Source of the DNA: Galbula dea
Taxonomy: Eukaryota; Chordata; Aves; Piciformes; Galbulidae
Direction: 5' to 3'
Length of the DNA: 64,000 nucleotides
Assembly (NCBI GenBank): GCA_013399015.1
Contig: VWZX01004666.1
Location: 2,543,603-2,607,602, forward strand
Shown: in pieces, positions 1-14,175 of the stretch
Layout of the letters: each line of letters starts with the position of its first letter
Numbering within the stretch: position 1 is the first letter of the stretch
Position numbers and translations under genes: made by a program
Notes under the pieces: model-generated
The model's database searches: none
The model's input: the letters and a program-made list of their open reading frames with translations, nothing else
Told to the model about the DNA's origin: nothing

Positions 1-3000
1 TCTGCAAGATGATGCCTTTTGCATATGCAGTTGCAAAACTTTAGTTGTGGGGGCTTTTCTGCATCTCATTGAATCATTTTATGTGCCAGAATGATCTCTC
101 CAGAAACATCCCTATATTTCCACCAGTCTTTCTGCTGCATAAGCTTCCTTTTCCTAGCAAACAGATTGGTTTCAGATTTGTTTTCTCTGAAATCTTGCTT
201 CCCTCCCTCTTGCACTTTCTAGGAACCCATCTCTGTCTTTATCAGCTGTCTCCCATCTCCCAATTTAACGACTGCAGCAGATTTGATGACCAAGAACACA
301 TAACGCCCTTAAAAATCTGTTTTGCTTCCTTTAAAATCAGCTCTGCAAGTCAAGAACCTAGACCTATACTGATCTCTTCAGTGACCCACCAAAAACACCC
401 TCTTCCCTGCATCTTAAAACTGTCTGTTTTCATTATGCTCTTAGAGACCATTTTCAGCCCAACAACAGGACCTTTCTCCAAGACAACCAACTTGCATTGG
501 TTACCTAAATAGTTCTCATTGCTAGACACTGTAATTGCACGTATCCCAAAAATCCAAGTAATCTGTTAAAAAAAAAAAATCAGGTTTTCCAGGCAAGATT
601 AACTTTTATAAACCTGTACTGATGTTTTTCATTATTAAAACAAAAATCCAACCTGACAAGCAGATCCACCTTAAGTATGGCAGCCCCAGAACAGACAAAT
701 AGAAAAGCAATTGCAACATGTACAATTTTTTTTTCTGAACCTGAAGATGGACTGTGCTGTTTTCTTCTGTTCTTTCACTACCTCCCATCAAAGGCTTAAA
801 TTTATTAAGCTATTCTCTGAACATCCTAGGGTGCACAATAACTTCTTATCTCTATATGTTCACGTCACCCTAACACAGTTATTGAGGCTAGGTCCATATG
901 ACCTGACTTTGCATATTTTTCTTGGAATAAGATTTATTTTTAAAGGGGATCACTATTTCAGCCAACTTTTGCATCATTAACCACCTCCTCCTCTTTATTT
1001 ATTTATATTTTAATAAGCCACTAATTTTCCAATCAAGGAACAAGGACAGCTTTGGCTAAAAGCCAAACTCAGATACAAAGACAACAGTAACAGGAAAAGC
1101 TACATGGAACCATTTTTTAAAGAAGGAATAGATAGCATTGAATATCAGTTAGAAGCTTTGAACTGCAGCTAGCTGATAAGATACCAGAAAAATTACTGTT
1201 GGCAGAGTGAAAGCCAAAAACAAGTGCTTAAGCAAGAATGCAATAACAGAAATTCTAACAACTATGATTGTCAGTTACCTAACTGGAGAGTGAAAAAATG
1301 CTGCTAAGAGACAACTGAGAAAAGAAAAAGTATCCAGCAAGTAGTTTAGCTCTGCATTTGGAATACTTATAAAGGAGGACAGCATTATGAAGAAGGATGT
1401 TTTACTTTACTCAATCTGGTCTATGTGCGTGTGCAAACTCCCAGAGACTTAGCCAAATGTCAGCAGATGATTAGCATGTCCTAAAAAGCTGAGAAATTCA
1501 GGAAGACTGACACATGGTAAATACAGGGTGAGTTTCAGAAAGAAAAAGGATTTTTAGCCTCCTGATTTTAATCTAGGGAGCCTGAAACCAGCAGAGTTAA
1601 AAAATGGAAAAGTTGATAGATGATTCAGCTGAAAGGCAAAGAAAGAATGGAAGGCCGAAAAGAGAACTGATGCTAGTCAAGAAAGTTTTATGGAAAGTCG
1701 GGTTTGACATGCAAAGCTGATACCATCTGGAGAGATGGTTGGTAAATGCATTGAGTGAAATCTGGGTATGTATTTGACTGGACACATACAACATTCTGCA
1801 TACAAGCTGGCATAATATACTGATAAAGGCAAGTTTTAGGCAAAGCTTAGTTATTTGAGATCTGCAGAAGACTTTAGAGAGGACACACTGACAAAATGAA
1901 AAGGAACTAAATGCATTACTTTTACTTGACTAGATAACAGAGGAACAGAAAGCCATGTAGGCAGGTGGTTCTTTCTCCTTGTGTAGTCTTGGTGCAATAC
2001 CAAGACCAGTTCTTGTGTGAATAATTAAAATACATATCTAAGTTTGTAAAGGTTTTTGGGGGTAAAACCCCACACCACTAGAAGTAAAGGGATAGACAAA
2101 ATGCTTCTTAATTAATTTAGAGCTAGATATAGCTATCAAAATGGATAAAGACAAGTTGGTTATAAATAAAAATATCTTCACCCAGTTGAAACAGCACAGG
2201 TGAAAGGACTCTTTCAGCCAACAGAGAAAGGCATAGTTACAGACTGTGCCTGAAAGGCAGAGCCAGAAACTGAGAAATAAAAGACACATTTTGAACAGAG
2301 AGGATGATTAATTTCAGGACAAACTACCAGGGGAAGTGGTGAATTCTCCTATGACTCAGGTCAACACAAGATGGGATCCATCAATCAGTGACACATAAAG
2401 GATCTGATTAAATAATTTGCAAACCATTTCTGGTGTTAAGATCTCTCCACTGCTGAAGAAGCCTAGCAACAAGCCACACCATCTGACCCAATAACCTGTG
2501 TCAGGAAAAGGTCTCTGATCAGCTGCGTGCTGCAACCTCATTCTTTCTTGCACCCACTGGCAGAATGGATTGCTGCCTCATGAAGTGCCCATCCTGGCAA
2601 CACAGGAGCTTAAGAGATGAACAGAGCTTGCTTTGAATTGGAGGGAAACTCATATACATACCTTACCAGCAGGGAAACACATACTTTACAAGGTAAACCG
2701 CACCTAAGACTTTTTTTTCCTTCCCTCTCTTTTCAAATCAATCAGGCCCTGTAAGTTGGACTCTATATGCACCTCTCTTGCTTTCTGTTAAAGAAAAAAA
2801 ATCAATTCTAGGTGAATATACAATCTCTTCCATTCAGGACTGGTGCTGGCACAGCACAGGACGATGGGAAGTTGCTGCTGGCAACATGGAGATGGGCTGT
2901 GGCCACAGAAATGCAACAGGATTGCCACATGCTGACAGAGCTTAGATGCCATCAAGAGTTTGGGGACTTGGGTCACTCTGGTCTGCAGTCAGGTTTGCTA

Positions 3001-3941
3001 CAACTCATTCAGGAAGCAGCAGCCACTGGGGGAACATTCTGTCTGCCAGGGACACCTTTCACACCACCAGTGGCGTCTTGTCCCTTCTCCTGCCAGAGCT
3101 CAGGTCCACACTCAGAGCTTGGCAACCTACACATTGTCTTGTCACAAGCCACCTTTTGGAAGAGTCTGGATACCACACACCTTGAGAAAGGCTAAGTACC
3201 AGTGAGATGCACTGTGAGAGACTTCTCAGAGCTCAACTCAAAAGCTGAAGAGAGATATTTTAGACTTGTTCATAATTTGGGCTTTGCCAAGTCCAAGGAT
3301 AGAGACCTTCAGTTCTCAAGTCTGCCAATCCAGTTTTCCACACCAGCTTCATATTCACTGGAGGAAATCAATGAGAAAGAACAGGGGGAGAGATTAACTT
3401 TTTAACAAGCCACATCAGTGTAGGGAAGCAGGCAAAGGTAAGGAGAGTTTATTTTATCAGCACTGCAAGGAAGTCTCAGTACCAAAAATTGCTCTCATCC
3501 TAGCCAGCACTGCATGTTATTTCTGGCACCTTTGTTAATTGGTTTGCAAAAAAACCCTCGGGTTCCCTCAGCAGACCACACCTCTCAGACCCTTCCACTG
3601 TGAGCATTTTGCTGAAAATGAGGCTGTTCCTAAACCATCAGGTTGAAGCATCTCTTGGGGGCTGGTGACACTGCAGCCAGCTCAGACACATTGACTCCAG
3701 TTACTAAATGAGAAAGGCTGCCTCTGGGCAGAGGCTATTCCAAAAGTCAGCTTTGTTGCTAATACTACCCCAGCTGAGCAGATTAAGCTAGCTTTGGTAT
3801 GTAGGTAGAGACTTTTAACCTTCAAGTGCAGCACAGGTTTAATTTAAAGGAAAGGTCCTGAGCAAGACCCTGCTGCCTTTCCTGGGTGTGACCTGTCACA
3901 TTTCAGTCATGTCCGACTAGATCTGAGTAAGAGCTGATTAA

Positions 3942-3965
3942 GGGGGGGGGGGGGGGGGGGGGGNG
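3942..3965. repeat. Poly-G tract with an ambiguous base
   Basis: Twenty-two consecutive G, then N at 3964, then G. The N suggests that the assembly could not resolve the homopolymer length. Confidence 0.95.
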
Positions 3966-6900
3966 CCTTCCAAAAGAGTCATGCTCCTACTTTTGGGGAC
4001 AAAAGATAGATTTTTAAAGCTCAATTTCATATTTTGTTTCAAAAAGGACTTGCAAGTTATTCCTCTATGTTTTCTTGTTTAGAGAGGTAATCTACACATT
4101 CCACAATCCCCTAAATCTGGTTTTCAGGCATGAAACCGAAACAGGGGGCCTAGACTCAGGCCCACCGTTTTGTACGGACCCATAGAGGGCACCAGACACT
4201 CACTTTTCAGTGCACTGGCCTGGTGCTTATTCTGTCCTCCCCAATAGCTGTACAGAGGGCTGGGGACTCCTGGGATGAGGACTGAGAGAGCTCCATGGAA
4301 CTGCAAGATTTGAATTCTAATCCGACCTGTTGGAATGATGAGTATTTCAATTTCCTGACACTTCCAAGTTAAATACTAAAATAAAATGTTGGTTTGATCT
4401 GAAAAGTCTTTCTCAAGTATCTGATGAAATCAGGAAAAGAAACAGCTGAAATAATTTCTTTTCTAGTTCAAGAATACAAACAAGAAACATGAGTTGTCTC
4501 AACATAGGAAAATCCATGCATCTAATTTGGAAACCACCCACAGGAACAGTTCTGGCTTCTCAGTTATTTCTTTTTCCTTCTTACAATAGAAAATGAAATT
4601 AATTCACAGTTTAGCATCACTGAATCTGCATTTTTCACCAAAAAAGTTCCAGCAGGAGATTTCCTCCCACTCTGGCCCCCATTGTCTGAAATCAGCACTC
4701 TCCAGAGGAAGTGTTTCAGTGGCCTTTGTAAAGATCACACTCTGAGAAACCCATTTCATTGTTTACCTACCACCAGTGATAAATGAGAGGTAAACGAGCG
4801 GGAAGAAAACAAACCTACTATGTGACTCACTCTCATGTGAAAAGTGAGCTGTCTGCTGTAACCACAACTCTTGGTGTATTATCACAACGGTTTATTTAAT
4901 CTGTGAGTGAACTCTAGATATCATCTAACACATCTGCTCCCATCTTGCAACCCATGGATCTCTGTTCTACAGACAGAGCCTTTTCAAAGCTCATTTCCAC
5001 ATCTGACAGGGTAAACAGGAGCTTGGGCAGCCCCGTGCCAGCAACAGCCCGATGCACCCTAAGATACAGAACATCTGAAGTACCTACCAAGACTGAGATC
5101 AGCATAAGGACTTACTGTTACACAAGCATGGAAGCAGCTAGCTAAACAGATAAGATCTAGGAAGTCACTCTCAGTAAACCTAAATAAATTTGGGAAAGGG
5201 AGGGCAGGAACACCAGTCTCGGAAGCAAGATTACTATCAAAATATTGAGGCAGTTCCTTTCTCTTGGTAACTGTCCAAACTAGTATCCTCAGTTCCAGAC
5301 CCTTCAAGTCTCCCTATGTTTGAAAACTGCTTGCTTCTGTGAATTTCTCAGTTCAGGCTTCTCTCTTATTTTCAGCAACCTGTACTCCCCCTTGTCTTCC
5401 ATCTTTCAAGTGTGTCTTCCCTTCTTGCAGCTTGGAAGCTGCAACCTTCACAAGTTTTTCATCTGCTTTAGTGGAGTTGGATTAAGCCCCAGACTCCTGT
5501 AGCAACTAGAATCTAGGTGTCTTTCTAGGACTGAATATTTCTTACTGCCTAGGACAGACTTTGCTCTGTACTCTTCCCCTGCTTCTCTTCCTTAAGTAAG
5601 AGATTAGATTATCCTTAAATAATATGTTTCCCGAGTGTTTTGTGTGGCAAACTCTTTCTGCTTCCTGCTTTATACGTGGTTTGCATCCTGTGCACATGGC
5701 CTAAGAGATCAGTTTTTCACCCTCAGGGGGCAATTAATCCCCAACACTGTAATCTGCACAGAGGCATTTAATCTTCCAGGAAAGATGCACCTGAAAGGAA
5801 CTTTCTGAGAAGCACATGGTTGATAGAAACCACTGAGTAAATCCAACAGCTTAGCCAGAGGCTGAGAATCTCCTTTCTGCTCTGATCAGGTTTCCCCAGC
5901 AATTAAATGCGGATCCTTCCAACAGAGTTACTTTTTCTACATCTGATGAGCAGACCTGGGATTCAATTGCACGATCTTCTCAAGAAGTCCCTGCTGCATA
6001 ACCTAATTTCCCCTTGGACAGTGTTTGTTTCTGCTCCTGCTGGTGAAGAAGCCTTTTCTGGCATCAGGCTGATCTTTCCTCAGCCCTCATATTTTTTATG
6101 TCTGGTCTCCAGATAATGGATCTACAGGGCAGAGACTCTCCTTGTTGCTCAAACTCCAAATATACAGAGGTCCTACTCTCTCCTTTGGGTCTGGAAGTGC
6201 AACTAAGGCCACAGCCATTTGAAAGCTCTTTGATGAAGTAATCACAGAATTATGCATCTGTTATGTTGCCACCTTGCTTTGCACCAAGATATTCTGGATG
6301 ACTTTTTCAGACTTCAGGATGTTCAGACCTTTCTAATAGAGCCAATACCAAACCTTCTGCTAGGGATTTCTCTGGAACTTGGCTGAATTTCCAAAGTTCT
6401 CTATTTCTCACATGGCTTCCTTAACTTCTTTTCCATTTAGGCTGTCCCTATCTGTCCCCTCTGACAGTTCAAGTTCTCTTTGCTTAGAGGGTTGGCTGAG
6501 GACAATGGGAAACAACACATGAATCCTACTTTAAAGCAGTAGTGACCTGGCATTACATCCTCTTCTTATGACCTGCACTTAAGGGCCCAGCCAGGAAGAG
6601 AGTACTAGGACATAAACAACACCCCCTGCTGCAATATGCTCTCTGCACACCCAGGGACACTTTACAAATATTACTAATTTAGATTTATGGCTCAGGGGAC
6701 TTGTTCTAACTTAACTCACTGTATGAACTCCACATTGGGAACCGCTGCACCATGACATCCCTCAGAAGAGACGACTCATCCTTCTTCCAGTACCTTCCCT
6801 GTTTCCACTCTTTCTACTTTTGCCTCAGTCAGGAGCATTCACCTTTTTGCTCAGCTGTAGAGCCTTAAGCATGGGTAGAAAGGGAAAGCAGGTAGTCTTG

Positions 6901-7776
6901 CTTTTCTAATTTACCCACCTCCAGCACACCCTTTTCTTCCCACTCAGTCCACTAGAACTACAGTTGCTGTCTTCAAACCAGTGCCATCAAAATGCAATCC
7001 CCAGTGCCCTCATACACACGACTTCTTCTCTCTAGCAGTTGCCTCAGCTGACTGCAAGACACAACACTATGTCCTTCTCCTATCTCTGCAGTAGAGCTGT
7101 AGGTCTCTTCAGCCATGCCATCTCCCTCCTGCCTGCAAAGCTGCACCACTGAACCAATGCTTGGATAAAACAGCTGAATTTGCAAGGTCTAGTGCTTTCC
7201 TTTTGACTTGCCTCACCTATTGAACAGGTCTGCCAAGCGTGCAGGTGCAGAGACCCCTTCAATTGCAAGAGGTGAGGCTCGCAGGTCACCAGCACACATC
7301 AAAAGGACCACATAAAGACCTACATTCAGGGCTATGCTTTCAAATGTAGAAGACAGACAGATGGACAAAAAAGACTTTAAGCAGATAATAAGTTTTAGGC
7401 AAACATGTCTTGTGAAAATGGCTTCTTGGAAGCTTTTTCTGCCAGTAATGAGGTTCCTGCTCTAGTCTGAGATGTCTGTAGAGCATATAACATATGAGTG
7501 TGTTCAAGATAAGGGGGCTTTAAATCAGCAAGTAGTTCTGGACAAGCATGAGATGAGGTCAGTCTTAGCAAAATTAAAATTAAATTACATTTGAACTGGT
7601 GTCAGATGAAAAAAACGTTTTCCACAAAGGTAGTCTTCCAGGAAAAATAGAGGGAAAAATAAACAAACAAAAAAACACAAGGAACAAAAAATAAAACAAA
7701 CAACCTATGAGTCATCAGGCTGAAATAGGTTATTCAATCACAATGCCCTGAAGCCACATTTCACCTCCAGTAGAAT

Positions 7777-7790
7777 GGGGGGGGGGGGGG
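7777..7790. repeat. Poly-G tract (14 G)
   Basis: A run of 14 G in otherwise mixed sequence, 90 bases after an A-rich AAAC-type stretch (about 7655-7705). Confidence 0.9.
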
Positions 7791-9836
7791 AAGTTTGGAA
7801 CTTCGTGAAATATTTGGGAAGAGAAGCTTAGCAAGAGGAGACTTCCCTGTCAGACCAGTGTTTTTTGCCAAGTCCCACCCGTCTCCAGCCCTAGATTGCT
7901 ACCATGGCTCCTTTGACAACTTCAGGGGCTGGCTGGCACTGCATAAGGTGTGTCCCCTTCAGTGTCCCTCTCTGCATCCCTGTTCTTATCTTTCTTTTTA
8001 AAAAAAAGAAAATTATGGGTTTTTTTCCCATTCTTTAATTTATTATCTCTAGAACTGTTTGATTTCTCCTCAGTTTCTTAATCTTTCACTTCCCTTTGTA
8101 AAGTATTGCTCTTAGGCTTTTCTCAGCAATGGGCTGATTACACTTCTGTGGGGAAGACAAATAGGAAAAAAAGGATGTCTTGAAACGAGAATAAGAATAG
8201 AGAAAAATATACAGTAACACTTCTGAAAACCCCTGATCTCCAAGGGCTTTCTGAACCACAGTTGGTTTCTTTGTATTTAACAGCCTTTGATATATATCTT
8301 TTTCCCCATAGCATTGTCCAGTCATGCTTTGAACCCCTGTAGGTGTTTAGCAAGCATAACTTCCTCCAGAATGATGTTGCTGTTCTTCACTGTGAGCTGG
8401 CAATTGAACATCTACTAAGAACTGGTGAACTTTTAAAAGTTTGTAGTGTTGAACATACACTAGCAGGTATTAGCTGCTCTGAGATAGCTTCTGTCTGTAC
8501 ACTGATTAAAAAAGGGGAGAAATCCAGTTCCACAAAAGTCCTGTCCCAAGTTTGGCAAAAAATGAAAGCAAAAATAAAATGTGAGGGAATAAAAAGGGCT
8601 GAAGTGTATGTTTAACCTATCCACCCATCTTCTCCCTATCCCCCCAGAATCATCAACAGCAAAAAAAAAACCAAAAAGGAAACATTTAGTTGCCTCCAAA
8701 ATAACAAGGAGGTGGAGGTGGAAGCAAGCTTGAATTTGAGTTTTAGGCAGAAGCTTCCAATGGCTCTTTTATTTAAGTTGCTTTGCTCAGTACTGGAAGA
8801 TACCTTCAGGAGCTCCTTCCCAAAAACGCTTCCCTTGGGGGTCCCAGGGAAGAACAATGCAGTGATTTTATCAGCCCTCCCTGGGCAGCATTGCAGCTGC
8901 ATTGAAAGAGAGGTTTCCATGGCTGTGTCCTGCACCTCAGCCCTGAATTCAGCCACAGACTGAGTCAGTGCAAAGGGAGACTGTATATCACTGCGGCCTG
9001 GGTTGCACAACTGGATGGTGGGAAGAATACAGCCCCCGGGAAAAAGGAGTTGCCAAACCGACTGAAAAGTAAAAGTCACCTGCAGGGACTACAATCCAGA
9101 AACCTTAAACTGAATGCCACGAGATTTTCATCAGCATTTCCAAAGGAGAGGTTAGCAAACTGTGGATTGAAACGTGAAATCACTGGGAAAACTGACTGAA
9201 CCACGAAATGAGTAACTTCCTCCGTGAGCTCCCCCGGAGGGATTGGTATTGCTTTAAGGTGCACAGCCTCTGTTATGTAAATTGTCTTGAACCCTAAGAG
9301 GTTTTGCAGATTTACATGATAAGTAATTGTTTTCTCCCCCAGCTATTAAGCAGAGTGTGGGGGAGAGATCTCTGAGTGAGAAGGAAAGCAGAAAGCTGGA
9401 AAGAGGTTGTAGGGAAGAAGGTTCTTGCAACACATTGGTAAAGGAGACTGAAAGTCGGTGGAGTAAAGAGAGTGAGAGATTGATTTGGGCAGGGTTATGC
9501 AAAGGAAAGTCCAGATAGACATAATATAAGGAGCCAGTCAGGCCTAACACCAAACTACCAGCAAATGCTTTCTCTGAGAACACCCAGGTTCAGAAAGCTA
9601 CAAGGCAGTCTACGACCAAAACAAAGATAGTCCTGCTTCCCTAAAACATTTCTCAAAATTTCAGAAATCATAAATACAGGCAGTTCTGGAACCTGTGATA
9701 GTGTCTTCAGATTTAAAATAACTTGATGGATTTTTCTTCCAGAAATTTGCCTAATTTTTTGACTACCATATAAACTTTTCACCTTTATTGCTTCACACGT
9801 GAAGGAGTTCTATTATTTAATTAAACATATAATGTG

Positions 9837-9918
9837 TCATAGAATCACCGAATGTTAGGGGTTGGAAGGGACCTCGAAAGAGCATCTAGTCCAATCCCTC
9901 TGCCACAGCAGGATTCCC
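9837..9918 (-). mobile_element. CR1 LINE 3' end, short fragment
   Basis: Begins TCATAGAATCACCGAATG and continues with GGTTGGAAGGGACCT...CATCTAGTCCAA...CTGCC. This is the reverse complement of the 3' terminus of avian CR1 elements, including the octamer-type tail. Only about 82 bp remain, typical of severe 5' truncation. Homology fades after 9918. Confidence 0.9.
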
Positions 9919-10998
9919 TTTTGGTGATGTATTGCTTCACCCAGGAATGGTACTTTGATCAAACACTGCAATGCAGGAAAAGTTGTGGGGGTTGTCAGAG
10001 AGTACCAATCATGCAATGATCCTTTGAGTTTGGATAACCAATAAAAAAGGTCACAGAGATTTCAGGTACTGGAATGTTCAGGGAAGCAAAACAGAAGTTC
10101 TTTTGGTGACAGGAAAAATAGCAGTCTGGGGAGCAGAGTATACAAGCTATGCTTTAGGAGTTGAAGGCGATTTTCAGGCACATGATATAGAGAGGGAAAT
10201 AGATGAATTGGCATAAAACTGTATCTATGAATCCAGTTCTCCAGCTGAGGTTGGAGAAGAATCTATGCCTGAGGCACTCCTCCCACAGAGGAGCAACAAC
10301 TCAAGCTCGGGAGCACGGAGCCGCTGAGAGGCTGAGATGAAGACATGAGATAAATGGATGTGGGGAACTCATTTCATTCAGTAAAGGGAACAGGAGCAGA
10401 AGGCTGACATGGAAGGGATTTCTTTGTGTCTAAAGGAGATTCTCAATTTTTTCAGGGAACATTTTTCATATCCTATTCCTCCAGGTCTTGTCACAACAGA
10501 AAGCTTCGTTTTCATGTTCTCATGGATGCAAACTTGCATTAATGGAAGAGAGTAGAATGAATCCCAGGGCTGGAAGAACAAAACTCCCTCATGACGAGTC
10601 CCCTGGTACAGCATGTGAGAAGGCTCTTTCCTTTTAACCTTGGAGAGGATATCAAATTTCTTTTAATGTTGCATCTATCACTGCTGGGCCACAAGACGTT
10701 TGTTTGCTTCAGGTGTCATGGGAGCTGAAAAATCTTTTTGTAGGGAATAATATTATCCCTCCAAAGCCTTATCTGAAGGGAAACATATGCGATCTTGCAG
10801 GGAATCCTCTCTCGGTTGCATTTTAACTTAACAGGAGGTTCCTTTCCCCTTTGTATCTGTTAGCACAGGAATACACACGCACACAGGAATACCCACACCA
10901 CTTTAGCAACCAAAGAATGCAGAACCCACCTCAGATGGACTGGGGGAGGGAAGCAGCTGGGGGAAGAAGCTTTCTCATGCCATTCTGGCTAGGAGATA

Positions 10999-11080
10999 TC
11001 CCGGGAATGAAGGGGTAATTACACAAAAGCCAACAATTGTTGGTTCTGAATCGCTGCCAGCTAATGGCCTCTGTGGCAGC
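10999..11080. promoter_or_regulatory. Candidate enhancer: cluster of four perfect palindromes
   Basis: In order: TCCCGGGA (10999-11006), GTAATTAC (11015-11022), CCAACAATTGTTGG (11030-11043) and the inverted repeat GCTGCCA/TGGCAGC (11053-11059 and 11074-11080) with TAATGG in its loop. TAATTA is a homeodomain dimer-type site, and ACAATTGT is a face-to-face SOX-type pair that is also an E-box. The density suggests a transcription-factor platform. Function is inferred from motifs alone. Confidence 0.4.
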
Positions 11081-12284
11081 AGGGCTCAGCCCCACTCTCC
11101 TCCAGACGCCAAGCTGGACTCTCCTGCTGCCTGCTGCTGTCAAAGGGACAAGACATCTCCTGACCCATGCCAAGAATCCTAAACCTTGCTCTGAAAAAGC
11201 ATTTACTGGGCTTGTTACAATGGAGTAACAGCACAGCCTCTAGCGCTCTGGGTCATGGCCACGTGAATGGGAGAGAGAAAGTAGCTTCTACGTTGCTGAC
11301 ACTGCCAGAGAGGGAACAAGTGGATTCTGTGGCCCATACAGGGCAGAAAAGATTCAAATTACTGACAGATTTTGGAAAGCTTTTTAAGTGGAATCTTCAA
11401 AGGGCATGTTACTTGTCCCAAGTCTGATGGTGTCAAAGAATATTTCAAAGAGGGCATTGTTTGAGCACTTTCAGATGTCTCACCTTTAATGCCTCTGAGC
11501 TTCTGTCCTCCTGTGTAAATGTAATTGCTTACCTTGTCTGTTATTTACTCTATAGGGAAAACTTTAACCCTCTGGAAAGCTCCCCTAGTCCCTGAGATTG
11601 TAAGCAGCAGGATGACTAATCACACCAAGTCTCTCTTGCAGTCTAAATGTTGTGATTGTTATCAGTTGGATTCCTACATTGTTAGCACAGTTCTCTAATA
11701 AACTACTGAATTAATTGATGCCATTATTCTCTCCTTACCTTGTGACTGTTAAGATTTCCCAGATTTTTTTCTAGGGCAGAACACTTTTTCAGAGCACATT
11801 TCCATTTAAAAATTTGTAGCTGTTTTTACCTGTTGTTCTCTTGTCTCATTCTAGTGAAAACTAAAATTTAAGTAAAAATATGATCATGATTGGCAGGAAA
11901 ATCTCTAAAGTCAAGATATAATGAACTAATAAAAAGGAAAGTGTCGCTATCATTTTTCCAGCTCATTTAGGCACAGTTGTCTCTTCTTGGGATGGGTTTG
12001 TACAGCACCTTCCACAGTTCTAGAACTTAGTCTAAGTGTTACAGCTAGTACTAGAGCTTGCCTGTGGTTTGGGGGCTTCACCTCTAGACAAACAGCAGCA
12101 GCAATACAAAATTCATCAGCATGAGTTTAGCCCTGCTGCCAAGGAAAAACCTTCATAGGACCAGCTACTCCTCATCCCTACTGAACCCTGAGAAAATCCA
12201 TTGATTACACAGCACAAACTGGAGGCCAGCAGTTTTGGTTGTTTTGAACTGGGGGCCTCTGCTAAAGCAAACTTACATCAGCAC

Positions 12285-12300
12285 ATACATATATATATAT
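12285..12300. repeat. Short AT microsatellite
   Basis: CATACAT followed by (AT)n over about 16 bases. Confidence 0.8.
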
Positions 12301-13106
12301 CCTCCTGCACACACAAACCACATACATCATTGGTATGATAAAACTCTAACAAAACAAGCAGTCCACTGCCTTCAGGTAACTTATCCCCATAAGAAGACAT
12401 AGACAATGAACAGTGTCATAGACACAAGTCACCTTTACTACCAGAAGTCTAAAACTTTGTGGTGAAAAGGGTGGCATGAAACCATGGCTATAAAAGAGCA
12501 AGAAACATTTGAAAGCGTGAGTGTTTTCATGGGGATTATGTCTAAGGAGGGAACAGGCAATGTAAATGGCAGCAGGGGTAAAAACATAAGGAAAACTCTG
12601 GCCTTTAGAGGCTCTGAAAGAGACTGTAGCATCTCAAGGCAAACACTTCTCTCTTTTGTGCCTCCTCCCTGAATATCCTGCTGGAAAATAGGAGGTGGAA
12701 TTTCAGACAGAGGGGAATGTGTCATTTACTAGCACTGCTTAAATCTCCCTTCTCTGGCACCCCTACAACCACTGTTCTTTTGCTCACAGGCCCACTACAG
12801 GTGGGAAGAATCCTGTACCTAGTCTGGGAACACCAGCAAAGAATGAAGCAAATCCCAAAGAAATCCTGACCCTGAACTCAGCCAGTGTGCTAGGACTAAA
12901 AATGGAGCACTGTGGCTATTGCACTAAAGCAGATCTCGTTTTTGCTTCTGCCCAGCAGCATCTTACCTCATTCATCAGCCCAGACTAGTCTCCTTGCTTT
13001 GAATGCAATACAAATGGAAGCTTCCAGACAGAGTATTTTTACTTTGTGGATCAGATTTCATTTTGAGGTAGCTGGCTGTCACCTCTAAAGAGGGGGAAAT
13101 GAAATA

Positions 13107-13158
13107 TAAAAAAAAAGAAAGAAGGAAAAAGAAGAAGGAAGGAAAAAGAAGAAGAAAG
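13107..13158 (+). repeat. Homopurine tract
   Basis: Uninterrupted A/G sequence of about 52 bases built from AAAG, GAAGG and GAAGAAG units. It produces spurious open frames rich in Lys/Arg on one strand and in Phe/Ser/Leu on the other. Confidence 0.85.
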
Positions 13159-14175
13159 GCATTTGTTGCATTTTGCATTTCACAGTGTCCTGAATCAGAA
13201 CAGCATCTTCCAGGATTCCAGTCCTTCTCTGAATACTGTACTGTGGCACTGGTCCCTTTCCTAGAGTTAATAGGACAGACAAGACAGTAATTTGTGACCA
13301 GATCTTCTGTCCTAAGAGATTAGAAAGATATCTTTTTTTATATATTTATTTCATTGTGACAGAACATTCTGGGTCTTTGATGTAATCCTAAGGCTAAGTA
13401 CTGCTTTAAAAACAAAAATGTATTTTTCTGGTATTCATTTTTAGATGGACTGAGAAGAGCCAAATTTAATATGCAAGACTTCAAGAGGTCAAGTAAAACT
13501 TATGCCTTGTATACAATCTAATGCTCTTGCCCTAAATTCAGATTTGTTCATGACCACAACAAAGTCCTTCAATGGTTGAGGAAGATCATTACAGGATTTT
13601 CCTTGTTATTCCAGCCCAGCAGAGAAAGTGCTTTCAGCACTGCTGACAGAAGTTTCCATCTAGCAAACTCTGCATATGGGCCACAGGCTTCCAAAAACTG
13701 TATCAGTCAGAGATGAATTGGATTAAAGATAATCTGCAATGTGAAATCCTGTTAGGAAAGCCTCCGAGTCTCCACTGCTTCCAGAGCTGAAACTCTCCTG
13801 GACTGAAGAAAAGGCAGCTGATGTTTGTTTTGACAGCTGTGTAGAGTGAGAGGTGTGTGTGTGCGTGCTGGGGAACAACACATATGGTGAGCATGTGACA
13901 CGACCCACAACCAGATGAAAGAAAATTGTCTAATATCTCCAGCAGCGTGCTTCAAATTCCACTCCAACCAAATTGGCGGGCGTGACAAATGCCAGCTAGT
14001 CCCTCTTCCCTCCACTGATTTAGGAGGCAAAGTACTCCATTTGATCACCTGCATGCTGTGGTTTTCATCTACTCCTAAAATTTTGAGACACCAAATAGGA
14101 AAAAGCTGTTGGTTGTTAAACCACCTCATTGCTTCTCCTGTTCCAGTTTCCTATTCTTCCTCTTCCTCTTTTTCA

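Larger units (their letters stand above)
1..9836. other. Intergenic, no gene recognised
   Basis: AT-rich unique-looking DNA with stop codons in all frames. The longest open frames (155 codons at 45-512, 147 at 8636-9079 minus, 127 at 2812-3195) show no domain, no paralogue I recognise, and no exon-like splice context. Only homopolymers and short low-complexity stretches interrupt it. Confidence 0.6.

Noticed and set aside
45..512. 155-codon frame on the + strand
   Set aside because: No domain or family resemblance; the C-terminal LHWLP string resembles a retroelement motif only by chance, with nothing retroelement-like around it.
4130..4380. Possible tRNA-derived SINE (GATTTGAATTCTAATCC resembles a B box)
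   Set aside because: No matching A box at the right distance and no recognisable MIR core downstream; similarity is too weak to call.
9219..9240. Inverted repeat CCTCCG/CGGAGG with a 10-base loop
   Set aside because: Six-base arms in a local GC patch are expected by chance, and there is no terminator role for such a hairpin in a vertebrate.
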